Shown one piece after another: positions 45,401-53,923 of a stretch of DNA of 64,000 bases. This stretch comes from Pseudomonadota bacterium. Its GTDB lineage: Bacteria > Myxococcota_A > Polyangia > Haliangiales > Haliangiaceae. Under the pieces are notes generated by a model. The model was not told where the DNA came from. It ran no database searches and worked only from the letters and a program-made list of their open reading frames with translations. Each line of letters begins with the position of its first letter. Positions within the stretch are counted from its first letter, which is position 1. The stretch covers positions 1 to 64,000 of the forward strand of contig JAKSDA010000293.1 of NCBI GenBank assembly GCA_022360315.1, written 5' to 3'. The position numbers and the translations under genes were made by a program.

Positions 45401-46355
45401 CGCTCTGACTGTCGAACTCGCCGAGCGCAAAGGCGGGCCAATAGCGCGGGCCTACGCGCGATTTGCGCACAGCGGCGTCTATTATTTCGTGGACAACGAC
45501 TGGGCTTCGGCGCGGCAATGCCTGCTCGAAAGCGAGCGCCTTCTGCGCGAGCACGCGCAATCAGCCGGATTCGAGACCGATACTCTGGGTGTGTTTCGCT
45601 GTTTTTGCTCGCTGCAACTGGGCGACTTGATCGACCTGGCCCACTCGGTGCCGGCCTACATCGACCAGGCAGTTCGGCGCGGTGTCCACTATGTGCAGGT
45701 CAGTCTGCGCAGTCGGCTGATCTTGCCGTGGCTGGCAGCGGGCGACCCGGACCGCGCCGCCGACGAGCTCGAGCGGGCATTTGCAGCCTGGGTGCCGTGG
45801 TCGGAGAGATTTTCGGTTCAGCACTTCTACGGCCTGCACTCGCTGTGCGAACTGGCCCTGTACCGCGATCAGCCCGACGCTGGCACCGCTCATATGGCCG
45901 AGCAATGGGACGCTCTGCGCAGTTCTCATCTCCTGCGCATCCCGCTGGTTCGAGCCGAGATCGACTACGCCCGGGCTCGTCTGGCCATTGCGCGAGCAAT
46001 CGGGCAAAAGCCGGCAGACCGGGCTGGAAACGTGCGCCGGGCCCGGGCCATTGCCCGCCGGCTGGCCCGCAATCGGGCCCCATTGGCTCGGGCTCTATGC
46101 TCGCTGGTTCGCGCCGCGATCGCCCGGGCAAATGGCGACGACGAGCGCGCTATTGCCGCGCTCGACAAGGCCATCGCGGTTCTCGACGCCATGAAGCAGC
46201 ATTTATTGCTCTATACAGCGCGGCACCACCGCGCCGGGCTGATCGGCGGTGAACAGAGCAAGAGCGAGCGCGACGCCGCCCTGGCCTGGCTGAACCAGCA
46301 GAACGTGGTCAAGCCCGAGACGCTGTGCCGGATGCTGCTACCCGGCTTCGAGTGA
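42411..46355 (+). CDS. Ser/Thr kinase - AAA ATPase - helical repeat protein (PknK-like), second of pair
   Basis: 1314-residue paralogue of the preceding protein with the same architecture. The kinase has GRGGMGTVYKA, VALKVL, HRDIKPAN at ~178-185, DFGLVAD and GTIAYMAPEQ. It carries a 50-residue insertion after the hinge (SMTARKNAGRKSSIG onward). The ATPase has ASGVGKSALA at ~362-371 and LIVLIDDMQWAGADT. TPR-like helices fill the C-terminus (ALAFDQAARLYQTALELGEH). The start at GTG 42411 overlaps the previous stop by 4 bases; ATG 42420 follows. The two proteins are translationally coupled and probably work together or as alternatives. The N-terminal catalytic residues are intact. Confidence 0.92.
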   Translation: MRTMEPLGFAGTERFQILAEIGRGGMGTVYKAIDREAESTVALKVLNSYSPEALLRFKREFRALAGIEHPNLVMLGELGEVDGSWFFTMELIDGVDFIEYLSMTARKNAGRKSSIGPSGTRGGRRRVRQVGRGLGDRASDLLSRLDESGARFDEQFLRSVLLQVVRGLDALHRVRKIHRDIKPANVLVTFDGRAVILDFGLVADRDRPDPHSRQHIVGTIAYMAPEQLLSGRATPATDFYAMGIMLYQALTGRLPFLGTLIEQVTAKQENIVRPPSELARGIPEDLDALCVALLHRDAAERPGAEEILQRLGAGHSESVLAASTERTASPGDMELFIGRRAQLQVLLSAMQPDNLPFTCVIRAASGVGKSALARRFIELAGPDILLLDGRCYERENVPFKGVDGVIDALAHHLVDLSDDEVTELLPDSAPLLIFPFPILRRIEALRAADVWHSARVQDRRERVFVALRQLFARLAERHRLIVLIDDMQWAGADTWMLVRQLVQPPAAPGLLLVLLTRPFGAPSAEHLGRATERENDQSDQNGQNDRDDQTDRKSDRAAGPYDPFDVIPGRKELVDLDVLPADEAVELTRALLEQHRASRCQTESTATEPTATQSVSEGDVLDAISRQLARESGGHPLFIRELVDHVTEVGVDATRETRLEEALIARIRRLPPPSRQLVQLIAVAGIPVQQSIMARAADLDFTAYTRVVTPLRQARLVYSPGVHPSDPIEHYHDRVRESVLSYMPPDQRKKLHRRLVEVFEERGVFEHNPEVAVHHLSASGDDARAAHYAEIAGKRAINALAFDQAARLYQTALELGEHDAAAVLRLTLARAEALVDGGRNTEAAALYSGAAEMTADADVRHDCQRRAAEQLLFSGDIDQGVRTLEQVLAPLGVRLAATPKRALLSLLWQRARLRLRGLGFTERSESEIAPDQWVRLDVYKTVTMGLGMVDNIRAADFQSRHLRLALELGEPTRLLHALSFETWFLASQMSARSRHLAALTVELAERKGGPIARAYARFAHSGVYYFVDNDWASARQCLLESERLLREHAQSAGFETDTLGVFRCFCSLQLGDLIDLAHSVPAYIDQAVRRGVHYVQVSLRSRLILPWLAAGDPDRAADELERAFAAWVPWSERFSVQHFYGLHSLCELALYRDQPDAGTAHMAEQWDALRSSHLLRIPLVRAEIDYARARLAIARAIGQKPADRAGNVRRARAIARRLARNRAPLARALCSLVRAAIARANGDDERAIAALDKAIAVLDAMKQHLLLYTARHHRAGLIGGEQSKSERDAALAWLNQQNVVKPETLCRMLLPGFE

Positions 46356-46506
46356 CCTGCTTGCCAGATTGGCAATGTCTGGCCGCCTCGAATGACAGAG
46401 TTGCTTAACACACTGGCAACGAGTCCCGTGTCCCGGTGCAAATGGCCAAAAATCGCTGTTCGACAGCCATCGGCCTCCTGGCACCGACTTTGAATTGACC
46501 GCGTGT

Positions 46507-47430
46507 ATGGCCCGATTTATCAGTCGTCATATTCGCATTGCCAGCATGTCGATCGCAGTTTTATGCGTGATTCTATGTGCGGGATTGGCGGCGCGTGCTG
46601 CCAATCACGTCATCGAGGGCAAATACCTCGGCGAATCGGCAGACTCGCCGTTGCCACGCATCGCGCCCACCTCCGGGCGCTCGGTCGGCGGTGCCCAGCA
46701 GCGGACCAAAGACGGCGCCGAGCTGGTCGAGCGCAACATGTTCTGCTCCGAATGCGCGCTGCAACCGCCTGCGCCCGACATCGTGCCCGAAAACGCGGAC
46801 GAAATTCCCCTGACCGCTCTGCCAATCGAGCTACTGGCGACCAATTTGTCCGGCAATAGTACGGCGTCATTTGCCACCATTCGCAACACTCGATCGAGCC
46901 ATCAGGGCTCTTTTTTCACCGGCAACGTGATCCCAGGCGCTGGCCCGATCGAACGGATCGCCGGAGTGTATGTGGTTTTTCGCAACAACAAAACCGACCG
47001 GGCAGAGCGGATTTCTCTTCGTTCGCCGCCAAAAAACCCCGCCAGGCCAGCTACTTTGAGTCGTCAGAAGCCGAACACCAGTTCGCCATACAGCGAGCGG
47101 GTCAAAAAGATCGACGACCGCACCTATGCAGTGGAGCGTGCGATTGTCCAGCAGGTCATGGCCAATCCGACCAAGCTGGGCGCCCGGGCCATACCGGCGC
47201 AAAAAGACGGTGCGATCATCGGCTTTCGGCTCTACGGTATGCGTCGCAATTCGCCGCTCGTGGCCATCGGCCTGCGCAGCGGCGACACCATTCGGTCGAT
47301 CAACGGCTACGAGTTCACTTCCCCGGACAAGATGCTCGAAGCATACGAAAAACTCAAAACCGCGGATAACCTCACTGTCACGGTGTTGCGCCGCGGTACC
47401 CCGGTCGAGATGCGCTATCAGCTGCAATGA
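46507..47430 (+). CDS. gspC: type II secretion system protein GspC
   Basis: 307 residues. An N-terminal membrane anchor (SMSIAVLCVILCAGLAARAA) is followed by a Pro-rich periplasmic linker and the T2SSC homology region (ELLATNLSGNSTASFATIRN, FTGNVIPGAGPIERIAGVYV). A C-terminal PDZ domain follows (GARAIPAQKDGAIIGFRLYG, LVAIGLRSGDTIRSINGYEF). GspC links the outer-membrane secretin GspD to the inner-membrane assembly platform. A cysteine pair, MFCSECAL, follows the anchor. No other gsp gene is in the window, so the rest of the system is elsewhere. The frame also opens at TTG 46495; ATG 46507 is chosen. Confidence 0.88.
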   Translation: MARFISRHIRIASMSIAVLCVILCAGLAARAANHVIEGKYLGESADSPLPRIAPTSGRSVGGAQQRTKDGAELVERNMFCSECALQPPAPDIVPENADEIPLTALPIELLATNLSGNSTASFATIRNTRSSHQGSFFTGNVIPGAGPIERIAGVYVVFRNNKTDRAERISLRSPPKNPARPATLSRQKPNTSSPYSERVKKIDDRTYAVERAIVQQVMANPTKLGARAIPAQKDGAIIGFRLYGMRRNSPLVAIGLRSGDTIRSINGYEFTSPDKMLEAYEKLKTADNLTVTVLRRGTPVEMRYQLQ

Positions 47431-47464
47431 GGAGAAACCGAGACGGCCAGCGGCCGGGCCGGGG

Positions 47465-48265
47465 CTAGTCGCGGCACGATGTGGGCAGGACATTGGTTCG
47501 GTACTGGCCGCGAACGTTGCCGGGAGGATTGTATCGACAGACCCACAGCTCGGCATTGCGACACTCGGCCATGGCACAGCCGAGCTCGGTAGTGCCAAGC
47601 CAGACAATTTGCGTGAAATGGCCGGTCTTGAAGGCAAAGCCCGGCCTGGAAAAGTCGTAGCTCCTGACCTCATCGTACCAGCCGGCCTCGACCCGCTCCG
47701 CGCGGGAGCTGCCCAGCGGGGCAAAATAGGCCAGATTCTCGCCGTATGGCGAATTCGTATCATGTTCGAATGCGCACTGATTGTCGCGCAATGTGTTGGC
47801 CCAGCGCTGTGCCGCGGCCGCGACCGCTTCTGACCAGACCAGTGGCGGCGCGCAGTGCTGGGCGCGATGGCGATTGTGCGCGGCCAGTATGCCGGCCAAT
47901 CTCCCGGCTGGGCGCGATTGTGCTGGCTGCCCCGGTTGCACCGGCGGTGCTCGCCCCGGTGCTGATGACGGTGCGGGCTCGGCATCGGACCGGTACGGAT
48001 CCACGGGATACTCGTCTGCGCGGTGATCACGCTCGGGGTAGTCCTGTGTCGGGTACTCATCCTCCGCATACTCACCGTGCGGCTCGGCCGGCTGACCGGG
48101 TGTTGTGGGTCGTGCCGGCGGCGGCGACCAGTACCCGCCATGCGGATCGGCGGGCGCCGCTGTACCAGGCGCAGGCGGCAGCGGCCGAGGAGGCGGTGGA
48201 TTGCTCGGTACGCAGCCGGCCGATACCGACAGCATCACCAGCAGTGCCAATAGCTCGATGATCAT
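47465..48265 (-). CDS. CAP/SCP-domain lipoprotein
   Basis: 266 residues. A lipoprotein signal ends at the lipobox LSVSAGC (~residue 18). A proline-rich and charged linker (~20-120, with DEYPTQDYPERDHRADEYP) precedes the CAP domain. CAP landmarks are AHNRHRAQHCAPPLVWS, SPYGENLAY, GHFTQIVWLGTTELGCAMAE and CRYNPPGNVRGQY. The histidines and glutamates of the CAP cavity are present. Bacterial CAP proteins are exported and bind lipid or act as proteases or inhibitors; the role here is unknown. It is convergent with gspC (34-base gap) and downstream of the HAD phosphatase on the same strand. Confidence 0.92.
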   Translation of the reverse strand: MIIELLALLVMLSVSAGCVPSNPPPPRPLPPAPGTAAPADPHGGYWSPPPARPTTPGQPAEPHGEYAEDEYPTQDYPERDHRADEYPVDPYRSDAEPAPSSAPGRAPPVQPGQPAQSRPAGRLAGILAAHNRHRAQHCAPPLVWSEAVAAAAQRWANTLRDNQCAFEHDTNSPYGENLAYFAPLGSSRAERVEAGWYDEVRSYDFSRPGFAFKTGHFTQIVWLGTTELGCAMAECRNAELWVCRYNPPGNVRGQYRTNVLPTSCRD

Positions 48266-48309
48266 CCTCGAACCGTAGCAGAATCGGCCATCACCGGAGC
48301 GCAGCCCGG

Positions 48310-49146
48310 TCAGCGCCGGGTCAAATCACCATCGGCGGCAGTGAATTCGCTGCGCAGAAAATCCCCGATGGCATCACTGGTGTGGGGGCCAATCACAATG
48401 TCGGCAGCTTCTTTCACCGCCGGGTGTGCATTTGCCATGGCCACGCCCAGACCGCTTCGAGTCAACAGCTCGAGGTCGTTCAGGCCGTCGCCAAAGGCAA
48501 GGACGTGGTCGGGAGCAATGCCATAGTGGCGGTGGATGTGGTCGAGTGCGCTGCCCTTGGTCACTCCCGGTGGCAGTACCTCGAGATACGCTGGCTCGGA
48601 ATTGACCAGAGTACAGTCGTTGGCCAGGTTTGCCCGCAACGGCTCATGGAGTCGCGTCACGTCGCCAACCTCGTCGATGAGTATCAACTTGACCGGGCTT
48701 TCCTCGCCAGCAGCGATGCGATCGACCAGGTCCGGGACCACGCGATGAGGCACCCCGTCCTTGTTCTCGCTGCGCCGTGAGGTCTCGGATACCCGTGCGA
48801 TCCAGATCTCGCCGGCCACATACGCATTGACGTGGACGCCATTGGCCAGTGCCATGGCCATGGCTGTGACCGCGTCGTCCATGGGCAGTCCGGCCTGATA
48901 CACCGGGCGAGCTGTGGCAACATCCCACACCATGGCACCGTTCAACAAGATGAGCGGACCGGTCGCGCCGACTGTCTCGACATAGGGAGCCGCGCTTCTC
49001 GGCATCCGCCCGGTGGCCAGGCCGACTCGAACCCCGCCCTGCATGATCTCACCGAGAGCGCTCGTATTGGCCTGGCGAATCAACCGTTCGGGGCTCAGCA
49101 AGGTACCGTCGAGGTCGGCTAACACCAGGCGATAGGACGCGTTCAC
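48310..49146 (-). CDS. HAD superfamily (Cof-type, IIB) phosphatase
   Basis: 278-residue cytosolic phosphatase. Motif I is DLDGTLLS with nucleophile Asp11, motif II GLATGR, motif III has Lys near SPVKLI, and motif IV is LAFGDGLNDLELL. A IIB cap lies at ~85-190. Cof-type enzymes act on sugar phosphates, flavin or PLP. The stop of the upstream symporter overlaps its start by 4 bases, so it is translationally coupled to transport, possibly hydrolysing a phosphorylated product of the imported compound. Confidence 0.93.
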   Translation of the reverse strand: MNASYRLVLADLDGTLLSPERLIRQANTSALGEIMQGGVRVGLATGRMPRSAAPYVETVGATGPLILLNGAMVWDVATARPVYQAGLPMDDAVTAMAMALANGVHVNAYVAGEIWIARVSETSRRSENKDGVPHRVVPDLVDRIAAGEESPVKLILIDEVGDVTRLHEPLRANLANDCTLVNSEPAYLEVLPPGVTKGSALDHIHRHYGIAPDHVLAFGDGLNDLELLTRSGLGVAMANAHPAVKEAADIVIGPHTSDAIGDFLRSEFTAADGDLTRR

Positions 49147-51050
49147 AGCAATTTCTCCACGCTGACTCCGCGTTTGGGCAACAGGCTGTTATCGTCCAGA
49201 TACGACCGGGGCAAGACGACAACACCTTTTTTGCCCTTGTCGTCGAGTACCCGGGCGTGAGCGGCGCGCAGACCGCCGAGCCACCACCGAGTGTCGGCGA
49301 TAAAGATCATATCGCCCGGATTCGCCTTCATGGCAGCCAGATCGTCCGGGTGCAGGCTGATCGCGATCACGTCGCCTTCAACCGTCTCGACATACTCGGC
49401 CCGGTCTTCGCCGCCAATCTCGATGGTAGCCTGAATTTTGGCCCCACGGGCACGGTTGGGCTCGCCGCCCTTGAATTGCCGTTCCGAGTCGCGAACAGTC
49501 TTGATGGTCAGTCCGACCAGCTCTTCATCGGTACGAGATGGTCTGGTCAAAAAGGTGGCGACGAGTCCGATGATGCCACTTGCCAGGACCCCCCACAGGG
49601 CGCGCATATACTTAAAATCTCCAGATGGATCGACGCCGTGGGCAAGCGGTTTGACCACATCCGGGTACACGATGACCAGTAGCATGGCTAGGGCGCCGCC
49701 GAACAGGGTGGCAAATGCCGCCCTGGCGGTGAAACGCGGCCACAGAAAGCCCAGCACGATGCATACCGCCATGGGCGGCGTCACGGTGGCGACAAACTTG
49801 CCGTGGGCGACATAAATCGAATTCTCGCGCATGAATATGGGCACCAGAGAGAGGCCGATGAGCGCCGCCACGATGGAGGTGACCTGAGCGCAGCGCAGGT
49901 AGTATTTATCCGAGCGGTCGCGGGCTATATACGGCCGCCAGATGTCGTTGATCACCACCGCGGCAGTCGCGTTGATGAGCGTATCGGCGGTGGACATGAG
50001 AGCGGCGAGCAGCGCGGCCATGATCAGGCCAAAAACTCCCGGGCTGGCCAGAATATTGGTGACAATGACAAAAATATCGTTGGGATCAGGCGGATTGGGC
50101 GCGCCATCGGGCCAGGCGCCGCCGTGGAACATCGATGCGCCGAGCCAGCCGGCATTGCCCACGGCCAGAACCGCAATGGGAAAGAGGCACATGAACGCGA
50201 TGGTGAGGGCCTTGCGGCCCTCGTTCACACTGCGCAGGGCGAGAAAACGCATCAAGATGCCCTGATTGAAGAAATAGGCGGCAAAACTCGAGGCAATGGC
50301 ATCTTGCCAGAATATCCCGATGAATGAAAAATTCGACGGCTGGTTAAAATCGGCCAGGCCGTAGCGGTGCCCCTCGGGCAAGCCACGCCAGAACGCGGGC
50401 AGCCCGTCGATGATGCTGCCGTCACCGAGATAGTTGAGACCGAGCAAAAAGATGGTGAGCCCCGCGATGAGAAGCAGGACTCCCTGCAAAAGGTCGGTCA
50501 TGATGACCGCAGTCTGGCCCCCCGAAGTCACGTAGATCGCAGTCGCAATGGCCACGATAGCGGCCAGTTCCATCACTCCGAGCCCGAGCAACGGACCGAG
50601 CAACGGCTTGAGAGCCACGCCCAGCGTATAAAAGTTGATCCCGATGTAGCCGACCAGATACACGGTCAAGAACAATATGGCCATGATTCGCGTCGGCGTG
50701 TCGAAGCGGCGCTCGAAGTACTCGGGTACCGATCTCATGCGCGTGAAGTAGATGATAGGCAGCCAGGCAAACATCCATAGCGGCATAAAAAACCAGTCGT
50801 TGAGGTAGCTCATCGACGACGACAAGCCGTAGCGAAAACCAGCTGCCGAGTATTTGACAAAGCTATAGGAGCCGACCACCGTGGCGATCATGCTGAAGGC
50901 GATGATCCACCAGGCGAATTTGCGACCGCTAAAGAAATAGTCGGTGGTGCTTTTTATGTATTTGCCAAAGTAACTGCCAAAGCCGAAGACAAATACGAAA
51001 TAGACCAGGATGAGAACCTGATCGATCGTGGCGATCTCGAGACCTTCCAT
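49143..51050 (-). CDS. sodium:solute symporter with cytosolic C-terminal extension
   Basis: 635-residue SSS-family transporter with about 13 membrane helices (YFFSGRKFAWWIIAFSMIAT, GGQTAVIMTDLLQGVLLLIA, ALLAALMSTADTLINATAAV). The ALMSTADTL motif is typical of this family's Na-site helix. A hydrophilic extension of ~130 residues after the last helix contains EYVETVEGDVIAISLHPDDL and WWLGGLRAAHARVLDD, which looks like a small regulatory or RCK-like domain. The gene sits between a 66-residue membrane protein (18 bases upstream) and the HAD phosphatase (4-base overlap). The substrate is unknown. Confidence 0.92.
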   Translation of the reverse strand: MEGLEIATIDQVLILVYFVFVFGFGSYFGKYIKSTTDYFFSGRKFAWWIIAFSMIATVVGSYSFVKYSAAGFRYGLSSSMSYLNDWFFMPLWMFAWLPIIYFTRMRSVPEYFERRFDTPTRIMAILFLTVYLVGYIGINFYTLGVALKPLLGPLLGLGVMELAAIVAIATAIYVTSGGQTAVIMTDLLQGVLLLIAGLTIFLLGLNYLGDGSIIDGLPAFWRGLPEGHRYGLADFNQPSNFSFIGIFWQDAIASSFAAYFFNQGILMRFLALRSVNEGRKALTIAFMCLFPIAVLAVGNAGWLGASMFHGGAWPDGAPNPPDPNDIFVIVTNILASPGVFGLIMAALLAALMSTADTLINATAAVVINDIWRPYIARDRSDKYYLRCAQVTSIVAALIGLSLVPIFMRENSIYVAHGKFVATVTPPMAVCIVLGFLWPRFTARAAFATLFGGALAMLLVIVYPDVVKPLAHGVDPSGDFKYMRALWGVLASGIIGLVATFLTRPSRTDEELVGLTIKTVRDSERQFKGGEPNRARGAKIQATIEIGGEDRAEYVETVEGDVIAISLHPDDLAAMKANPGDMIFIADTRWWLGGLRAAHARVLDDKGKKGVVVLPRSYLDDNSLLPKRGVSVEKLL

Positions 51051-51068
51051 GATCCGGACTCCTCCCTG

Positions 51069-51269
51069 CTACTCGACAAAGGGCAGGACAAATTGAAATA
51101 AGCCGTGCCCGGTGGCAAACAGAATCAGGCAAATCGTGGTCGCGACAAAAATGGCTCGCTCGGACGGCTCTTTGAGGTCCAGCACGCCGCTGCGTATGCA
51201 CACCACGCTGCCCAGCACGTAGATCAGTCCCCCGCCTCCGTACAGGTAGAACCAGGAAAGCTCGCGCAT
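51069..51269 (-). CDS. small two-helix membrane protein, symporter partner
   Basis: 66 residues with two hydrophobic segments: FYLYGGGGLIYVLGSVVCI and IFVATTICLILFATGHGLF. Its stop lies 18 bases before the symporter start on the same strand. Its size and position parallel the DUF3311-symporter pair at 12131-13852, though the sequence is not DUF3311. Likely an accessory subunit. Confidence 0.75.
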   Translation of the reverse strand: MRELSWFYLYGGGGLIYVLGSVVCIRSGVLDLKEPSERAIFVATTICLILFATGHGLFQFVLPFVE

Positions 51270-51656
51270 GTAACATCTCTTACCGTGCTCGAGCCGACGG
51301 GTCCATGCCTGGTGTCAACGATGACTGTCCCAGTGGTGAAATGTATTGCTCGCCGAGCCCGGCCAATTCCAGCGTGATGGTTTTTGTCCTGCAAAATCAG
51401 TTAATTGCACAAATTGAAGCAAAAACGGGCGATCCCGGCGAATCGCCGGCCGACCACGGCTCACCGCGTTGGCAGCGCAATTGCTGCGAGATGGCCAAGA
51501 GCAATCCGGTATGAGCCGCTCGAGCCGAGAATCCAACTCGAAGGCCAACTCGACAAGGTACGGTTGCCTGGCTCTTTGCTTCCTCCCCGACGGACGATAC
51601 GATTCAGCTGGGCCAGCACGGTCCTGTTTTCGCACGAGACAATCGCAGTCGAGTTG
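51270..51656. other. intergenic region before alanine racemase
   Basis: About 387 bp of divergent promoter space. The alanine racemase frame stays open back to 51405, but the added residues (Arg/Pro/Ser-rich) have no homology to racemases. No repeat or RNA element was recognised. An AT-rich patch at 51388-51426 (caaaatcagttaattgcac) may hold promoters. Confidence 0.55.
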
Positions 51657-52802
51657 ATGAGCACACCGCCGTATTCAGAGGGAGAGCCAGTCAAAGAGGA
51701 TGGCTACCGTGGGCTGCTGACCATCGACCTCGACGCGCTGGCCGAGAATTATCGCCATCTGAAGCGGATCGCATCGCCCGCCACATGCAGCGCGGTGGTC
51801 AAGGCCAACGCGTACGGGTTGGGTGTCGAGCAAGTCGCCGCTCGTCTGCAAAAAGAAGGTTGCGATACATTCTTTGTCGCCACCCTGGCCGAGGCCGTGC
51901 GGCTGAGAAATACCGCAAAGGACGCTGCAATTGGGGTGTTCGAGGGCGTCGGGCTGGACACCGAAGAGATCTTTGCCCGGGTCAATGCAATTCCGGTCCT
52001 CAACTCGCTGGACCAGATAAAGCGCTGGGCAGCATTTGCTCGCTCGCATCCGGACAGATTTCCCGGCGGCGCTCCGGCGATGGTTCATATTGATACGGGC
52101 ATGACGCGGCTCGGGCTGAGCGCAGGGGACGTCGCCACCATTGCACAGCAGCCGGACATGCTGAACGGTGTCAGGCTGGACTACGTGATGACCCATCTGG
52201 CCTGCGCAGACGAGCCGTCACGTGGCCTCAATCGCGAGCAGCTCGAGCTTTTTGCGTCGCTCCGCAGCCACTTTCCCGCGGCCAGGACCAGCATCGGCAA
52301 CTCCGCCGGCACCCTGCTGGGACCGGAGTTTCGCGGCGATCTGGTCCGGCCCGGCATCGCCCTCTACGGCGCCAATCCGTTTACCGGTCTTCCGAATCCA
52401 ATGAAAGAGGTGGTTCGCCTGCAGGGTCGCATCATTCAGGTCCGGGATATCGACCGCCCGCTTCCGGTCGGCTACGGCGCTACTCATACCGCTCGACCGC
52501 CGTGTCGCCTGGCCACGGTGGCAGTGGGCTACGCAGACGGATATCCCCGTTCGCTCGGCAATCGCGGCTTCGCATGCATCGGCGAGAAGCGGATTCCGAT
52601 CGTGGGCAAGGTGTCCATGGATCTGATCATTTTCGATGTTTCCGACCTCCCTGCCCATCGAGTGCAGCCGGGCGGGCTGGTCGACCTCATCGGCGGCGGA
52701 GTACCCGTGGACGAGATCGCCGAGGTCGCGGGGACCATCGCATATGAACTGCTAGCCAATCTGGGCGGCCGCTATCGCCGGATCTACCAAACCTCCGCAT
52801 AA
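51657..52802 (+). CDS. alr: alanine racemase
   Basis: 381-residue PLP enzyme interconverting L- and D-alanine. The PLP lysine is in SAVVKANAYG (Lys49). Further landmarks are VHIDTGMTRLGL, IGNSAGTL, RPGIALYGANPF, VGYADGYPRSLGNRGFACIG and GKVSMDLIIFDVSDLP. It is full length with both catalytic regions. The start at 51657 is preferred over the ORF start at 51405 because residues before it show no homology. It lies at the head of a plus-strand series with a D-amino acid type aminotransferase, dgcN and dgcA, suggesting a role in D-amino acid metabolism beyond wall synthesis. Confidence 0.94.
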   Translation: MSTPPYSEGEPVKEDGYRGLLTIDLDALAENYRHLKRIASPATCSAVVKANAYGLGVEQVAARLQKEGCDTFFVATLAEAVRLRNTAKDAAIGVFEGVGLDTEEIFARVNAIPVLNSLDQIKRWAAFARSHPDRFPGGAPAMVHIDTGMTRLGLSAGDVATIAQQPDMLNGVRLDYVMTHLACADEPSRGLNREQLELFASLRSHFPAARTSIGNSAGTLLGPEFRGDLVRPGIALYGANPFTGLPNPMKEVVRLQGRIIQVRDIDRPLPVGYGATHTARPPCRLATVAVGYADGYPRSLGNRGFACIGEKRIPIVGKVSMDLIIFDVSDLPAHRVQPGGLVDLIGGGVPVDEIAEVAGTIAYELLANLGGRYRRIYQTSA

Positions 52803-52937
52803 CCAGTATGCATTGCAACCACGGTCGATAATATTATAAAATAATGACAACAGTAATAGTAGCAACAACGGCATCATCAACGTCATTGTTATCAGTATAC
52901 AGCTGATTCACATGTGCAGATCGAGGTGAATACGGTC
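52803..52937. promoter_or_regulatory. AT-rich gap between alr and aminotransferase
   Basis: 135 bp, strikingly AT-rich for this genome, with AATATTATAAAATAATGAC at ~52831 and caacgtcattgttatcag near 52876. Probably carries a promoter for the aminotransferase-dgcN-dgcA genes. Confidence 0.5.
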
Positions 52938-53873
52938 ATGGCCAACTTGCAAAGTATGACCAATATAAACGGTGAGATTACCAAGACAGAAGACGCGCGG
53001 ATTCCAGTACTGGACCGTGGGTTTCTGTACGGCGACTCGGTCTACGAAGTATTCCGTACCTACGATGGGGTACCGATGCTCTACGAAGAGCACTGGACGC
53101 GTCTGGAGAACTCGGCCGGGCTGATTCAAATGGATGTGAGCGGCTCCCGGGCCCTCATCGCGGAGCAGATCCGGCGCACGGTTCGGGCTACTGGCGCCGA
53201 CCGGCTGAGGCAGGACGTCTACGTGCGCTATATTATCACACGGGGTGCAGGGGCGATAGATCTGTATCCCGATCCAGAGTTGCTGACACGGTATGTGATT
53301 ATTGTGAAAGAAGCGCCGACCTGGAATCGGGATTTCTACAGCCGCGGAATGCGCATCGCGATTCCCGCGACGCGGCGCAATCCCCTCAACGCGTTGAATC
53401 CGAATATCAAGGGCGGCAACTACTTGAACAACGTCATGGGTGTCATTGAAGCCCGGCGCCGCCACGATGCCGATGACTGTGTCATGTTGAATGACGAGGG
53501 CCTGGTCACAGAGGCATCGAACAGCAACGTCTTTTTCGTCATCGACGGCGACCTGGTAACCCCGGCGCAGACCGCGGGCAACCTGCGCGGCCTGACCAAG
53601 GCCGCGGTGCGCACCGCATGCCAGCAGAACGGGCTGGCCAGTGTTGAGCGCGACATTGCTGCTCACGAGTTGCCGCGAGCGACCGAGTGTTTTGTGACCA
53701 GCGCGACCCGCGAGGTGATGCCGGTGGTCAGCCTGCGGCTCGAAGACGGCAAGCTGGTCGAGTTTCCCCCCGGTGGTGGCGAGATCACCAGGCGTGTGGT
53801 CGCCAGTTACAAGGGTTACATTGCCAACCACGTGCGTGACAATGCGAGTGCATGCATGTTCGAACCAGGGTAA
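52938..53873 (+). CDS. class IV aminotransferase (D-amino acid/branched-chain type)
   Basis: 311-residue fold-type IV PLP transaminase. PVLDRGFLYGDSVYEVFRTY is the N-terminal signature, the PLP lysine is in NPNIKGGNYLNN (Lys158), and ASNSNVFFVIDG follows. The glutamate in GLVTEASNSNV is kept. Start is the ATG at 52938, with GAGGTG nine bases upstream. Family members include BCAT, D-alanine aminotransferase and aminodeoxychorismate lyase; context with alr and dgcN/dgcA favours D-amino acid transamination (D-Ala plus 2-oxoglutarate to pyruvate plus D-Glu). This is inference; substrate residues were not tested. Confidence 0.88.
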   Translation: MANLQSMTNINGEITKTEDARIPVLDRGFLYGDSVYEVFRTYDGVPMLYEEHWTRLENSAGLIQMDVSGSRALIAEQIRRTVRATGADRLRQDVYVRYIITRGAGAIDLYPDPELLTRYVIIVKEAPTWNRDFYSRGMRIAIPATRRNPLNALNPNIKGGNYLNNVMGVIEARRRHDADDCVMLNDEGLVTEASNSNVFFVIDGDLVTPAQTAGNLRGLTKAAVRTACQQNGLASVERDIAAHELPRATECFVTSATREVMPVVSLRLEDGKLVEFPPGGGEITRRVVASYKGYIANHVRDNASACMFEPG

Positions 53874-53923
53874 ACGGTCCACAATCGATCTCGCCCAAAA
53901 AACCCAATCGAGGCCAATGATTC

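Noticed and set aside
46867..48141. 424-codon minus-strand frame
   Set aside because: Crosses gspC and the CAP gene in other frames; histidine/arginine-rich random composition.
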